Assembly (NCBI RefSeq): GCF_021556435.1
Contig: NZ_JAKGCU010000001.1
Location: 434,001 to 498,000, forward strand
Length of the DNA stretch: 64,000 bases
DNA from: Gordonia tangerina
GTDB lineage: Bacteria; Actinomycetota; Actinomycetes; Mycobacteriales; Mycobacteriaceae
Reading direction: 5' to 3'
Under the pieces are notes generated by a model. That model was given only the letters and a program-made list of their open reading frames with translations, made no database searches and was not told the origin of the DNA. A program made the position numbers and the translations under genes. This document shows positions 1-8,599 of this stretch, piece after piece; within the stretch, counting starts at the first letter, position 1, and every line of letters begins with the position of its first letter.

Positions 1-844
1 TGTGTGCCGCATACCGGTGACTCGCCGCCATCACATGATCGAGGATGTACGGGTCGTCGGCTCCCCGCAGCGCCAGCACCGGTAGATGCAGCCGCTGATT
101 CATCAGCTCCATGAACCGCGATCCGTCGGGACGGAACTGGGACCGGAACGCCCAGCGCCGGTACTCCAGGCTGGAGTGCGCGACGTAGGGGATCTGCACC
201 GCCGAGCGATTACGGTCCACGGTGACCGCGTAGTCGTCGGTGGCCTGCCAGCTCGGCGAGGCCCGCTCGGCGAAGTACTGCGTGAGGTAGCCGCCGTCGT
301 GCGCCGCGAGCCGACGCTCACCCAGCTTGGGTAGCTGATTGTGCAGGAAGCCGGGCAGGAACGCACGGCGCTGATGTCGGTCGGCGATCACGGCGCGACG
401 CAGTGCACGTGGATGTGGGGAGGCGATGACGGCCACCCGATTGACCACGCGTGGGTGCAACGTCGCGGTGGCCCAACACACCAGCCCGCCGTCGGCGTGG
501 CCCACCAGGGTGGCATCGGGGTGGCCGAGCGCGCGGACCAGTCCGTTCGTATCACCGGCGAGGGTCCAGCCGTCGTAGCCGCGGGGCGGCTTGTCGGAGT
601 CGCCGTAGCCGCGCAGGTCGACGGCCACCGCCCGGTATCCCGCTTCGGCCAGCGCCGTGATCTGATGACGCCAGCTCCACCAGAACTCGCCGAATCCGTG
701 CAGGAGCAGCACCAGCGGACGGTTGGCGGTACTCGGGTCGGGCGCCTCGACGGCGTGGAAGCGCAGCCCGTTGGCGCGGACGTCGAAGTGATGCCAGTCG
801 CCGGTGACGCGGACGCTCGACGGATCAGGCGGTCCGGCCACCAC
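1..844 (-). CDS. Alpha/beta-hydrolase, epoxide hydrolase EphE-like (3' end off window)
   Basis: Alpha/beta-hydrolase fold protein missing its C-terminus at the window edge. A HGFGEFWWSW oxyanion-type motif lies near residue 48, and the nucleophile elbow VGHADGG near residue 113 has Asp in place of Ser, which is typical of epoxide hydrolases and haloalkane dehalogenases. It probably hydrolyses epoxides in the cytosol. Two adjacent GTG codons (844, 841) directly follow the stop of the upstream gene (TGA GTG GTG), so the two genes are translationally coupled. The position next to the Rv3669-like gene matches ephE (Rv3670) of mycobacteria. The alternative is another hydrolase of the same superfamily. 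Confidence 0.8.
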   Translation of the reverse strand, partial: MVAGPPDPSSVRVTGDWHHFDVRANGLRFHAVEAPDPSTANRPLVLLLHGFGEFWWSWRHQITALAEAGYRAVAVDLRGYGDSDKPPRGYDGWTLAGDTNGLVRALGHPDATLVGHADGGLVCWATATLHPRVVNRVAVIASPHPRALRRAVIADRHQRRAFLPGFLHNQLPKLGERRLAAHDGGYLTQYFAERASPSWQATDDYAVTVDRNRSAVQIPYVAHSSLEYRRWAFRSQFRPDGSRFMELMNQRLHLPVLALRGADDPYILDHVMAASHRYAAH

Positions 845-1381
845 TCATCCCTTGGCGGGATCGTGCGCGCGCGGTATCGCCGGGTGCTCACCGTCGGTGG
901 GTTTGGTCGCCGACGACGAGCTGGGATGACTGCCCGGCAACACGGTGGGCACTTCCTTCACGCTGGCGATCGTCTTCTTCGGGCCGCGGACCTTGCGGAA
1001 CAACACATAGCCGACGAACGCCATCACGACGGTGATCAGCACCAGGATCGCGAACACGATCAGGAACGCCAGCCACCGCGGCATCCAGTTGTCCAGGAGT
1101 TCGGCGAGGAAGAAGAAAAAGAAGAAGCTGGAGTAGAGGGCCATCACGCCGGCCACCACCAGCAGCCCGGTTCCGGCCCCCGCCTTCTTGGCCTCCCCGA
1201 CGAGTTCGGCCTTGGCGAGCGCGACCTCGGAGCGGAACAGCGTCGACACACTTGCCGAGGCGTCCTTGACCAGGTTGCCGATGCTGGGTTCGCCGTTGCG
1301 GCCGTGGGTGGGATCCGACAGCGGGATCGACGGGGCCGATCCGGCGTCCTGAGCGGTTTGGCCGGGCTCGTTGCGGCTCAC
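845..1381 (-). CDS. Phage-holin-family (DUF1469-type) membrane protein, Rv3669-like
   Basis: 178-residue protein with a polar N-terminus, two adjacent transmembrane helices (about residues 65-90 and 95-120, including a run of six Phe) and a polar Ser/Lys-rich tail. This is the pattern of actinobacterial 'phage holin family' proteins such as Rv3669. Despite the name, these are conserved chromosomal inner-membrane proteins of unknown function. I chose the GTG at 1381 because GGAGG lies 5 nt upstream; the longer reading frame up to 1477 has no such site. It is followed without a gap by the EphE-like gene. Confidence 0.8.
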   Translation of the reverse strand: MSRNEPGQTAQDAGSAPSIPLSDPTHGRNGEPSIGNLVKDASASVSTLFRSEVALAKAELVGEAKKAGAGTGLLVVAGVMALYSSFFFFFFLAELLDNWMPRWLAFLIVFAILVLITVVMAFVGYVLFRKVRGPKKTIASVKEVPTVLPGSHPSSSSATKPTDGEHPAIPRAHDPAKG

Positions 1382-1461
1382 AGAATCCTCCGTACCTCTG
1401 GTGTCGGACTCATGTTGCCATGCATGCGCTCGCGTGGCCGGTAGCGGGGGAGATATCTCGC

Positions 1462-1627
1462 GTCGAGTGGGCACCATTTTCCGTCGAGTGGGCGCCGCTT
1501 CTCGCCGAGTGGGTGCGCGTCAGAAAGACGCGCGCCCACTCAACGGAAAACGACGCCCACTCGACCGCCGTGCGGCGGCTTGGGTGCCTTGGGTGCGGCG
1601 CCGTGCGGCGGCTTGGGTGCCTTGGGT
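1462..1627. repeat. Intergenic cluster of GAGTGGGC motifs, hairpin and 28-bp tandem repeat
   Basis: Between acs and the Rv3669-like gene the motif GAGTGGG(C) occurs three times in one orientation (near 1467, 1485, 1507) and twice inverted (near 1535 and 1556). One pair forms a perfect 15-bp stem (1507-1521 with 1527-1541) around a 5-nt loop. Immediately after, a 28-bp unit is repeated directly at 1567-1594 and 1600-1627. No convincing reading frame covers this region. It may act as a transcription terminator for upstream genes or be a dispersed repeat family. Confidence 0.75.
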
Positions 1628-1645
1628 CGCCGCCGGGACGCCTGA

Positions 1646-3598
1646 CTATGCGCGCTTTTGTCGGATGGCTTCGAAGACCGAGGGGTCGACGAGTGTGGAG
1701 GTGTCGCCGAGTTCGCGGCCTTCGGCGACGTCTTTGAGGAGGCGTCGCATGATCTTGCCGGAGCGGGTCTTGGGCAGTTCGGGGACGACGTTGATCTCGC
1801 GGGGTTTGGCGATGGGGGAGATCTCGATCGACACCTGTTCGCGCAATTCCTTGACCAATGCCTCGCCGGTGTTCTCCACGCCTTCACGCAGGATGACGAA
1901 GGCGACGATGCCCTGGCCGGTGGTCTCGTCGGCGGCGCCGATGACGGCGGCCTCGGCGACCCCGGCGTGTCCGACGAGTGCGCTTTCGACTTCGGCGGTG
2001 GAGATGCGGTGCCCGGAGATGTTCATGACGTCGTCGACGCGGCCGAGGACCCAGAGTGCGCCGTCGTCGTCGTAGCGGGCGCCGTCGCCGGCGAAGTACC
2101 ACCCCTGCTCGGCGAAGCGCGACCAGTAGGTCTCGCGGAAGCGGTCCTCGTCACCCCAGATGCCGCGCAGCATCGACGGCCACGGCTGATCGAGTACCAG
2201 GTAGCCCTGCTCGCCGTGGCTGACCGGGTTGCCCTGGTCGTCGACGATGTTGGCGCTGATGCCGGGTAGTGGTTTCATCGCCGAGCCGGGTTTGGCCTCG
2301 GTCACGCCGGGCAGCGGTGAGATCATGATGGCGCCGGTCTCGGTCTGCCACCAGGTGTCCACGATGGGTGCGGTGTCACCGCCGATGACTTCGCGATACC
2401 ACTTCCAGGCCTCGGGGTTGATCGGCTCGCCCACCGACCCGAGCAGCCGCACCGAGGACAGGTCGTGGGCGTCGGGGATCTCGCGGCCCCACTTCATGAA
2501 GGTGCGGATCAGCGTGGGCGCGATGTAGTAGATGGTGACGCCGTACTTCTCGATGATCTCGAAGTGGCGATGTTCGTTGGGGGAGTTGGGAGTTCCCTCG
2601 TAGACGACCTCGGTCGCGCCGTTGGACAGTGGCCCGTAGACGAGATAGGAGTGTCCGGTCACCCAGCCGATGTCCGCGCCGCACCAGAACACGTCGCGGC
2701 CTTCTTTGTGGTCGAACACGTTGTGGAAGGTGTAGGACGCCTGGGTGAGGTAGCCGCCCGACGAGTGCACGATGCCCTTGGGTTTGCCGGTGGTGCCGGA
2801 GGTGTAGAGCAAAAACAGCGGGTGTTCGGCGTCAAACGCCTCGGGGGAGTGGGTGGCCGACTGTTCGTCGACGGTGTCCTCCCACCAGACGTCGCGACCG
2901 TCGACCCAGGGCAGGTTCTCGTCGTGGTTGGTGCGGCGCACCACGAGCACCTTCTCGACGGACTTCGCGGCGTCGTCGCCGGAACCGAGTGCCTCGTCGA
3001 CGGCGGCCTTGAGTGGGGCGGGCTTGCCGCGGCGGTACTGGCCGTCGGTGGTGATCACCAGTTTGGCCTCGGCGTCGTCGACGCGACTGCGTAGTGCGCC
3101 GGCGGAGAATCCGGCGAAGACCACCGAATGTGTCAGGCCGAGGCGTGCGCAGGCCAGCATCGAGATCAACGCCTCGGGCACCATCGGCATGTAGATCGCG
3201 ACGCGGTCACCGGCGACCAGCCCGATCGCGGAGAAGTAGTTGGCGGCCTTGGACACCTCGTCCTGCAGCTGGGCGTAGGTGAGGTCGCGGGAGTCGCCCG
3301 GTTCGCCGACCCAGTGGATGGCGACGCGCTCACCCTTGCCCGCGGCGACGTGACGGTCCACACAGTTGACCGCGACGTTGAGTGTGCCGCCGACGAACCA
3401 CTTCGCGAACGGCGCCCCCGACCAGTCCAGCACCTGATCGAAATCGGTGTCCCAGTCCAGGCGGCGGGCCTGCTCGGCCCAGAACTCCAGACGATCCGCG
3501 TCGGCGCGGTCATACATCTCGGCAGTGGCATTGGCCTGGGCGGCGAACTCCTTCGACGGCGGGTAGCCCTGCGCAGACGAAGTGGTGGCGGGAGACAT
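1646..3598 (-). CDS. acs: Acetyl-CoA synthetase
   Basis: 650 residues, the usual length for AMP-forming acetate-CoA ligase, which converts acetate, ATP and CoA to acetyl-CoA through an acetyl-adenylate. Visible signatures are the adenylation P-loop YTSGTTGKPKG near residue 268, the aromatic acetate-pocket region ending in DTWWQTETG, the hinge region GRVDDVMNISGHR and the C-terminal PKTRSGKIMRR, whose Lys is the residue acetylated by Pat-type enzymes. The ATG at 3598 has GAAAGG upstream. It is divergent from the Rv3662c-like gene; the 181-bp gap must hold both promoters. This corresponds to Rv3667. Confidence 0.97.
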   Translation of the reverse strand: MSPATTSSAQGYPPSKEFAAQANATAEMYDRADADRLEFWAEQARRLDWDTDFDQVLDWSGAPFAKWFVGGTLNVAVNCVDRHVAAGKGERVAIHWVGEPGDSRDLTYAQLQDEVSKAANYFSAIGLVAGDRVAIYMPMVPEALISMLACARLGLTHSVVFAGFSAGALRSRVDDAEAKLVITTDGQYRRGKPAPLKAAVDEALGSGDDAAKSVEKVLVVRRTNHDENLPWVDGRDVWWEDTVDEQSATHSPEAFDAEHPLFLLYTSGTTGKPKGIVHSSGGYLTQASYTFHNVFDHKEGRDVFWCGADIGWVTGHSYLVYGPLSNGATEVVYEGTPNSPNEHRHFEIIEKYGVTIYYIAPTLIRTFMKWGREIPDAHDLSSVRLLGSVGEPINPEAWKWYREVIGGDTAPIVDTWWQTETGAIMISPLPGVTEAKPGSAMKPLPGISANIVDDQGNPVSHGEQGYLVLDQPWPSMLRGIWGDEDRFRETYWSRFAEQGWYFAGDGARYDDDGALWVLGRVDDVMNISGHRISTAEVESALVGHAGVAEAAVIGAADETTGQGIVAFVILREGVENTGEALVKELREQVSIEISPIAKPREINVVPELPKTRSGKIMRRLLKDVAEGRELGDTSTLVDPSVFEAIRQKRA

Positions 3599-3779
3599 CG
3601 GTCAGGTGTGCCTTTCACTCTCGACGACATTGGCGTGACGTGCGGTCATGCCGGTTTCTGATTGTGAGGGTAGTCACGTTGGAATCTCGTTGCAGGTGCC
3701 GATCGGCCGGACCAGCGCACATCCGCGACGAATGGTCCGGTGGACGCGACGAGCGGCACCCTCATTATGGTGGGAAGGC

Positions 3780-4550
3780 GTGAGTTCGGATCCGTTGGCA
3801 GCTGACCCGCTGGCACCGCTGTTGGAGTTACCCGGTGTCGTCGAGTCGGCCGATCGCGCACGTGACGCGCTCAGTGCCGTCCATCGACACCCGGCGAATC
3901 TGCGTGGTTGGGACAAGACCGCCACCGAGGCCTCGTGGCGCGCGGGTCGATCGTCTGCGGCCATCGACGGTGGCAGTGTGGAGCTGCGACGCGACGGTGA
4001 CTTCGACGACCCGGTGCTGGCGGGGGCGATGCGAGTGGCCCAGGCCCTCGACGGTGACGCTCTCGAGCAACTCACCGCCGTCTTCCGTCGGGCGCCCGCC
4101 CAGGCCTTCGCCCGCCTGCACATGCTCGCCGCCGCCGGCCTCGTCGACGAACCGGACGAGCTCGGCCGACCCAGCGCGGCACCGGGCGTCGCGGCCCGGC
4201 TGGATCTGCTCGGCCAACTGGTGACCGGGGCCACCGCGGTCCCCGCGCCGGTTCTGGCCGCAGTCGTACACGGAGAGTTGTTGGGGCTGGCCGCTTTTCC
4301 GTCGGCCAACGGTGTGGTGGCGCGGGCCGCATCGCGTCTGGTGTGCACCTCGACGGGGTTGGACCCGCACAACCTCGGTGTCCCGGAGGTGACCTGGCTG
4401 CGGCGTGCCGATGAGTATCGGGCGTTGTCGACCCGCTTTGCCGAGGGCGACCCGGAGGGCGTGGGCGCCTGGATCGTGCTGTGCTGCGAGGCGCTCGAAG
4501 CAGGCGCGGGTGAGGCCCGATCCATCGCCGACGCCGCTCGCGCCGGCTGA
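3780..4550 (+). CDS. Rv3662c-like conserved protein, degenerate Fic-like
   Basis: 256-residue, Ala-rich, mainly helical cytosolic protein, matching the length and position of Rv3662c. The segment around residues 165-190 (HGELLGLAAFPSANGVVARAASR) resembles a Fic motif (HPFxxGNGRxxR) with the catalytic His replaced by Ala, so any AMP-transferase activity is unlikely. The GTG at 3780 has GGGAAGG 2-8 nt upstream; the frame extends further 5' without a better start. Function is unknown. It converges with the Rv3661-like phosphatase across a 710-bp gap that may encode a small RNA. Confidence 0.75.
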   Translation: MSSDPLAADPLAPLLELPGVVESADRARDALSAVHRHPANLRGWDKTATEASWRAGRSSAAIDGGSVELRRDGDFDDPVLAGAMRVAQALDGDALEQLTAVFRRAPAQAFARLHMLAAAGLVDEPDELGRPSAAPGVAARLDLLGQLVTGATAVPAPVLAAVVHGELLGLAAFPSANGVVARAASRLVCTSTGLDPHNLGVPEVTWLRRADEYRALSTRFAEGDPEGVGAWIVLCCEALEAGAGEARSIADAARAG

Positions 4551-4690
4551 GGCTCCGTTCGCGCCGGAGCGTTCTTCCCCGTATTCGCGTTCGTCCGACC
4601 GGAATACAGCGCGGTGGAACGGATTTCGGGTGGGAGGAACTGGAGCCGGGTAGTGACACAACGTCCCCCACAACGCACTGCGGGCGGGGG

Positions 4691-4780
<90 letters not shown>

Positions 4781-4789
4781 GTAGCACGG

Positions 4790-5183
4790 ACCCAAGTTAC
4801 CAAGCGTGCTTGGTGGGTTGTGGTACCGCCTCGGCGAGGGAAGGAGTGCCGATCGGTGCGCCCCGGTGTGAACCACGTGTGAATGACGGTGCCGTGCAAT
4901 TGGATCGAGCTTATTCGGATCGATTCTTTCCGTCTGACGAACCTCTCGGTTCGCCTCGATCGGATCGATTCGTCCGGCTCGACAGGGATCCTTCGTGTCC
5001 CGGTCTACGGCCCGTTGGTGGTCACCGGCTTGCCCGTGTCGACCTACGATGTCGCAGGCGCACAACGCTTTTGCCTTATGCGGCGCGCTCCGCGTGGGTG
5101 CTTGCCGCCCGTGCTGGGAAGTGCTCGGCGTGGGGGTCCGTTCCTTCTCTTCCGGAGCGAACTTTGCCTTCCGAGATTCCGTA
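4790..5183 (-). ncRNA. Candidate Ms1/MTS2823-type small RNA
   Basis: The convergent gap between the Rv3662c-like and Rv3661-like genes is where mycobacteria encode the abundant RNA-polymerase-binding RNA Ms1 (MTS2823), in the direction of Rv3661. Here that strand has a promoter (-35 TTGATG 5218-5213, 17-bp spacer, -10 TACAAA 5195-5190), predicting a start near 5183. No protein-coding signal is seen. An 8-nt segment near the 5' side (5141-5134) is perfectly complementary to one near the proposed 3' end (4793-4786), which could close a long stem as in 6S-like RNAs. The ends are estimates and identity rests on synteny. Confidence 0.5.
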
Positions 5184-5189
5184 AAACCT

Positions 5190-5218
5190 TTTGTACACCG
5201 TGACCGCCATCACATCAA
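5190..5218 (-). promoter_or_regulatory. Promoter of the candidate Ms1-like RNA
   Basis: On the minus strand, TTGATG (5218-5213), a 17-bp spacer and TACAAA (5195-5190) make a good housekeeping sigma promoter. It begins about 43 bp beyond the stop codon of the phosphatase gene and points into the gene-free gap. Confidence 0.55.
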
Positions 5219-5260
5219 GGGTCTTTCGGACCAATATCCGATGGTGTCGTGGTGGCTCTC

Positions 5261-6145
5261 TCACACCACGTCGGTCGGCCGACCCGGGTGTCGTCGCGAC
5301 GCGAATCCCGCCAAGCGTGCCGTCGCGACCGCGGCACCCACGGCCAGCGCGACCGCCGCCAGCGGCGATCCGAGGACCGTCCGGAGCCGCGCCGGCAACT
5401 GTCGCGAACGGCGCGACGCCGGTCGAGAGAACGTCAGGATCGGCCAGCCGGCGTCCCGGGCGTGCCGTCGCAGGTGTCGGTCGGGATTCACCACGTAGGG
5501 GTGACCGACCGCCGTGAGCATCGGGACATCGGTGATCGAGTCGGAGTACGCGTAGCAGGTGGAGAGGTCGTAGTCGTGCTGCTCGGCGAGTGCGATCATC
5601 GCCGTGGTCTTCGCCGCGCCGTAGAGGTAGACCTCGATCTCCCCGGTGTAATGGCCCTCCACGACCTCCATCTCGCTGGCGGCGACATGGTCGACACCGA
5701 GCATCGCGCCGATCGGCTCCACCATCTCGCGCCCCGACGCCGACACCAGCACCACATCGTCGCCGCGTGCGCGGTGGGTGGCGATCAACTCGGCCGCCTC
5801 GTCGAACACCAGCGGGTGGACCACCTCGTGCAGGGTCTCGGCGACGACGGCGCGCACCTGCGCGACATCCCACCCGCGGCACATGTCGGTGACGTGACGA
5901 CGCAGCCGATCGATCTGCGTGTGGTCGGCCGCGGTCATCAGGAACAGCAACTGGGCCCAGCCGGATCGGATCACCGAGCGGCGGTCGATCAGTCCCGCGG
6001 CGAAAAAGGGGCGCGTGAAGGCGAGCACGCTGGATGTGGCGATCACCGTCTTGTCCAGATCGAAGAACGCTGCGCTACGACGTGTGGGGAGGACGGCATG
6101 GGCCGATCGGGCCTGGGGAGTGCTTGCCGACGAGGTGTCCGTCAC
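5261..6145 (-). CDS. HAD-IB family hydrolase, Rv3661-like (SerB-related)
   Basis: 294 residues. HAD phosphatase motifs are in order: FDLDKTV (nucleophile Asp, near residue 28), VSASGRE (motif II), AAKTT (motif III Lys) and DSITDVPML (motif IV acids). The type IB subfamily includes SerB-like phosphoserine phosphatases, but the substrate is not evident. The extra C-terminus contains an Ala/Val-rich hydrophobic helix (about residues 255-278) followed by basic residues, suggesting membrane attachment. It corresponds to Rv3661 and is divergent from the downstream lipase and tad genes. Confidence 0.88.
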   Translation of the reverse strand: MTDTSSASTPQARSAHAVLPTRRSAAFFDLDKTVIATSSVLAFTRPFFAAGLIDRRSVIRSGWAQLLFLMTAADHTQIDRLRRHVTDMCRGWDVAQVRAVVAETLHEVVHPLVFDEAAELIATHRARGDDVVLVSASGREMVEPIGAMLGVDHVAASEMEVVEGHYTGEIEVYLYGAAKTTAMIALAEQHDYDLSTCYAYSDSITDVPMLTAVGHPYVVNPDRHLRRHARDAGWPILTFSRPASRRSRQLPARLRTVLGSPLAAVALAVGAAVATARLAGFASRRHPGRPTDVV

Positions 6146-6487
6146 CGGTTCAGGCTACGGCCCGATCGAGACCCCGGCCAGTGTCGATGCAACGTCGTTG
6201 CAGCGTGAAAGCGCAGGCAGCGATATTGAAATGTGACCTCGCCGGCCGGTTGTTTCTAGTTGCACAGGCCGAAATCCGATGTGTATAGTCGGCCTTAACC
6301 GGTTGATACCGGTGCCTTTCAGCCCGACCCCCCGGGGCTGAAACGCGATGACCCCGGCCTCCTCCCCCCCTGGCCGGGGTTGTCCTCTATCTAGGGCCCG
6401 TTACCCGGCGATCTGCCAAAACCGGGACACTTGACCAAGCAGTTGCTAGGTTCTCCCGCAGGTGCTGACGCGGGGGTGGTAGTCGAG
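6146..6487. other. Gene-free region between the Rv3661-like gene and the lipase
   Basis: About 340 bp without a supported gene. It holds two strong stem-loops: TTCAGCCC/GGGCTGAA (6318-6325 with 6335-6342) and a 9-bp GC stem (6351-6359 with 6372-6380). A possible -10 (TATAGT, 6283-6288) upstream could start a short transcript ending at these hairpins. The divergent promoter of the phosphatase must also lie here. Confidence 0.5.
6351..6380 (+). terminator. Hairpin terminator-like stem-loop
   Basis: ACCCCGGCC and GGCCGGGGT pair over a 12-nt pyrimidine loop and are followed by TGTCCTCTAT. The stem is strong but the T tract is weak, as is common in high-GC actinobacteria. It sits upstream of the lipase and may insulate it or end a short leader RNA. 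Confidence 0.45.
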
Positions 6488-7447
6488 GTGTCCACGAAAC
6501 GAATGAACCGGTACGCGGTGCTGGTCGCGGTATTGGTGGCGACATGTGCGGTGGCGATGGTCGGGGTCGGCGCAGCCTCGGCCGCCCCCGAGCGGCCGCT
6601 GCCCGAGACCTACAGCTTCTTCGCCGGTATCCCTCCTGAGCTGGCTCATCCAGGCGGATCGTTGCCCGGATCGAATGACTTCGACTGTCGGCCCACACCA
6701 CAGCACCCGCGGCCGGTGGTGCTGGTGCACGGCACCGGTGGTTCGCAGCAGACCAACTGGGGTGCCTACGTCGCGTTGCTGGCCAACCGCGGGTACTGCG
6801 TGTATGCCCTCACCTACGGGGCGATTCCCGGATCGCCCTGGCCGGTGTCGGCGATCGGCGGCATGACCCGGATGGAGCCGAGCGCAGCGCAATTGTCCCG
6901 GTTCGTCGACCGAGTCCTCGCTGCGACCGGCGCCCAGACCGTCGATCTCGTCGGCCATTCGCAAGGCACGTACATGCCGGCTTACTACCTCAAACGACTC
7001 GGCGGGGCGTCGAAGGTCACCAGGTACGTCTCGTTGGCGCCGCTGTGGCGTGGCTCGTTCGACGGTATTCCGTTCACCGAGATCACCCGGCAGCTGCTGC
7101 AGGGTGCGGATCTGCCGATCTGCGCGGCCTGCGGTCAGATGGCGGCGGGATCGCCGATGAACCGGGCGATCTGGAGTGGCGGCAGCCCGTATGTCGCGGG
7201 TGTGGACTACACGAACATCTCCACCCGCTACGACGAGTTCGTGGTGCCCTACACCAGCGGCCAGGTACCGGGCCGCTCCGGCGAGAGCGTCCGCAACATC
7301 GTCGTGCAGGACGGCTGCGAACAGGACCACAGCGATCACCTGGCGATCGCGGGGTCGCGCCGCACCGCCTACATGGTGCTCAATGCGCTCGACCCCGCGC
7401 ATCCGGTTCGGGTGCCGTGTGAGTACGTGCCGCCGTTCACCGGTTGA
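6488..7447 (+). CDS. Secreted lipase-type alpha/beta-hydrolase
   Basis: Serine hydrolase with a Sec signal peptide: MNRY, hydrophobic core, predicted cut after GAASA. Motifs are HGTGGSQQTNW (oxyanion) and VGHSQGTY (nucleophile Ser in GHSQG). A late DHSDHLAIAG segment probably supplies the catalytic His. This pattern fits the class-2-like triacylglycerol lipase/esterase group of actinobacteria. The GTG at 6488 follows a G-rich ribosome-site-like stretch; an ATG at 6503 is the alternative, and the frame is open back to 6431. It lies just upstream of and co-directional with the tad locus, but its function appears unrelated. Confidence 0.82.
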   Translation: MSTKRMNRYAVLVAVLVATCAVAMVGVGAASAAPERPLPETYSFFAGIPPELAHPGGSLPGSNDFDCRPTPQHPRPVVLVHGTGGSQQTNWGAYVALLANRGYCVYALTYGAIPGSPWPVSAIGGMTRMEPSAAQLSRFVDRVLAATGAQTVDLVGHSQGTYMPAYYLKRLGGASKVTRYVSLAPLWRGSFDGIPFTEITRQLLQGADLPICAACGQMAAGSPMNRAIWSGGSPYVAGVDYTNISTRYDEFVVPYTSGQVPGRSGESVRNIVVQDGCEQDHSDHLAIAGSRRTAYMVLNALDPAHPVRVPCEYVPPFTG

Positions 7448-7537
7448 CCAATCCACAGGCCGGCAACGTATCCACAGATCTTCTCGCTTCCCGGGTGATC
7501 GGATCTGGGTCGCGTCGTCGTCGGTGACGATGTCGGG

Positions 7538-8599
7538 GTGACCGATGAACTCCTCACCCTGGTGGGCGCCGACCTGCACGACGAGGTCGCCCGGTGCGCA
7601 GCCGCCGCCGGCTACCGCATCCTGCCCGGGTCGACGTCGGAGTGTCGTCGAGAATGGTTGCGAGCCAGTGCGATCGCGGTGGACGGTCGTTCCGTCGAGG
7701 AGCTCAGCGGCCTGGCGCTGCCGCGGCGCGACGGGATCGTGATGGTCACCTCCGGCGAGCCGCCGGCGCAGACCTGGCGTGCGGCGATGAACCTCGGTGC
7801 CGAATACGCGGTGTCCCTGCCGGCCGAGGAATCCACCTTGGTGGGGCTGCTCACCGATTTCCGGGCTCCGCCCGCCGCGCCGGCCGCCGCCATCGCCGTG
7901 ATCGGTGGACACGGTGGGGCAGGTGCCACCACCCTTGCCGCGGCCGTCGCGCTGGCGGCGACAGAGCTGGCACCGCGGGTGCTGCTGCTCGATGTCGACG
8001 ATCTCGGCGCGGGTATCGACCTCGCGTTGGGCATCGAGAGTTGTGCCGGGCTGCGGTGGCAGGATCTGACCGTCACGGCAGGAGCTATGCGTGCCAGCGC
8101 ATTACACGAAGCGCTACCCCACGTCGACGACCGGCTCTCGGTGCTCGCGCCCCGACCGGACAGCGCGGTGCCGGTCGCCGTCGAGCCGGTGCTGGCCGCG
8201 CTCGATGCCGGCCGAGCGGACGGGGACACGGTCATCGTCGACCTCCCGCGGGCGGGTGGGCCGGTGACCGATGCGGTGCTCGACACCGTCGACCTGGTCG
8301 TGGTGGTCACCACCGCCTCCGTGCCCGGCGCGGCATCGACGCGCCACGTCGCGACCCGGGTGCAGCGTCACGGGGTGTGGGCCGAACTGGCCGTGCGGGG
8401 ACCGGCGCCGTCGGGTCTGCGGGCTGCACAGGTCGCCGCCACCGTCGGGTTGCCCTTGGTCGCCGCGTATCGCGCGGACCCGGGGTTGCCGGGGCGGATG
8501 GATGCCGGCAGATTGCGGATCACGCCTCGCAGCCCCCTCGGACGCGCCGCCCGCGCGGTCCATCGTGCCGCCGACCGCGTGGCGCGGGTGGCCGCATGA
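7538..8599 (+). CDS. ssd: Ssd-like (septum site-determining, MinD/CpaE-type) protein, Rv3660c homologue
   Basis: 353 residues. The N-terminal receiver-like region is followed by a MinD/ParA-type ATPase domain whose deviant P-loop GGHGGAGATT lies at residues 123-132; the Lys is missing. LLLDVDDLGAG and VIVDLPRAGG follow as the nucleotide-site loops. Ssd-type proteins head the tad locus in mycobacteria and are thought to act like CpaE in pilus localisation; Rv3660c also affects septation. GTG start. Its stop overlaps the tadA start in ATGA, so it is the first gene of the tad operon. Confidence 0.9.
   Translation: MTDELLTLVGADLHDEVARCAAAAGYRILPGSTSECRREWLRASAIAVDGRSVEELSGLALPRRDGIVMVTSGEPPAQTWRAAMNLGAEYAVSLPAEESTLVGLLTDFRAPPAAPAAAIAVIGGHGGAGATTLAAAVALAATELAPRVLLLDVDDLGAGIDLALGIESCAGLRWQDLTVTAGAMRASALHEALPHVDDRLSVLAPRPDSAVPVAVEPVLAALDAGRADGDTVIVDLPRAGGPVTDAVLDTVDLVVVVTTASVPGAASTRHVATRVQRHGVWAELAVRGPAPSGLRAAQVAATVGLPLVAAYRADPGLPGRMDAGRLRITPRSPLGRAARAVHRAADRVARVAA

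Noticed and set aside
6446..7912. 488-residue minus-strand frame opposite the lipase and ssd
   Set aside because: A shadow frame of high-GC coding sequence; Arg/His-rich with no motif or start signal.
7594..8595. N-terminal extension of the TadA frame
   Set aside because: Overlaps ssd in another frame; ATGA coupling at 8596 gives the right start.
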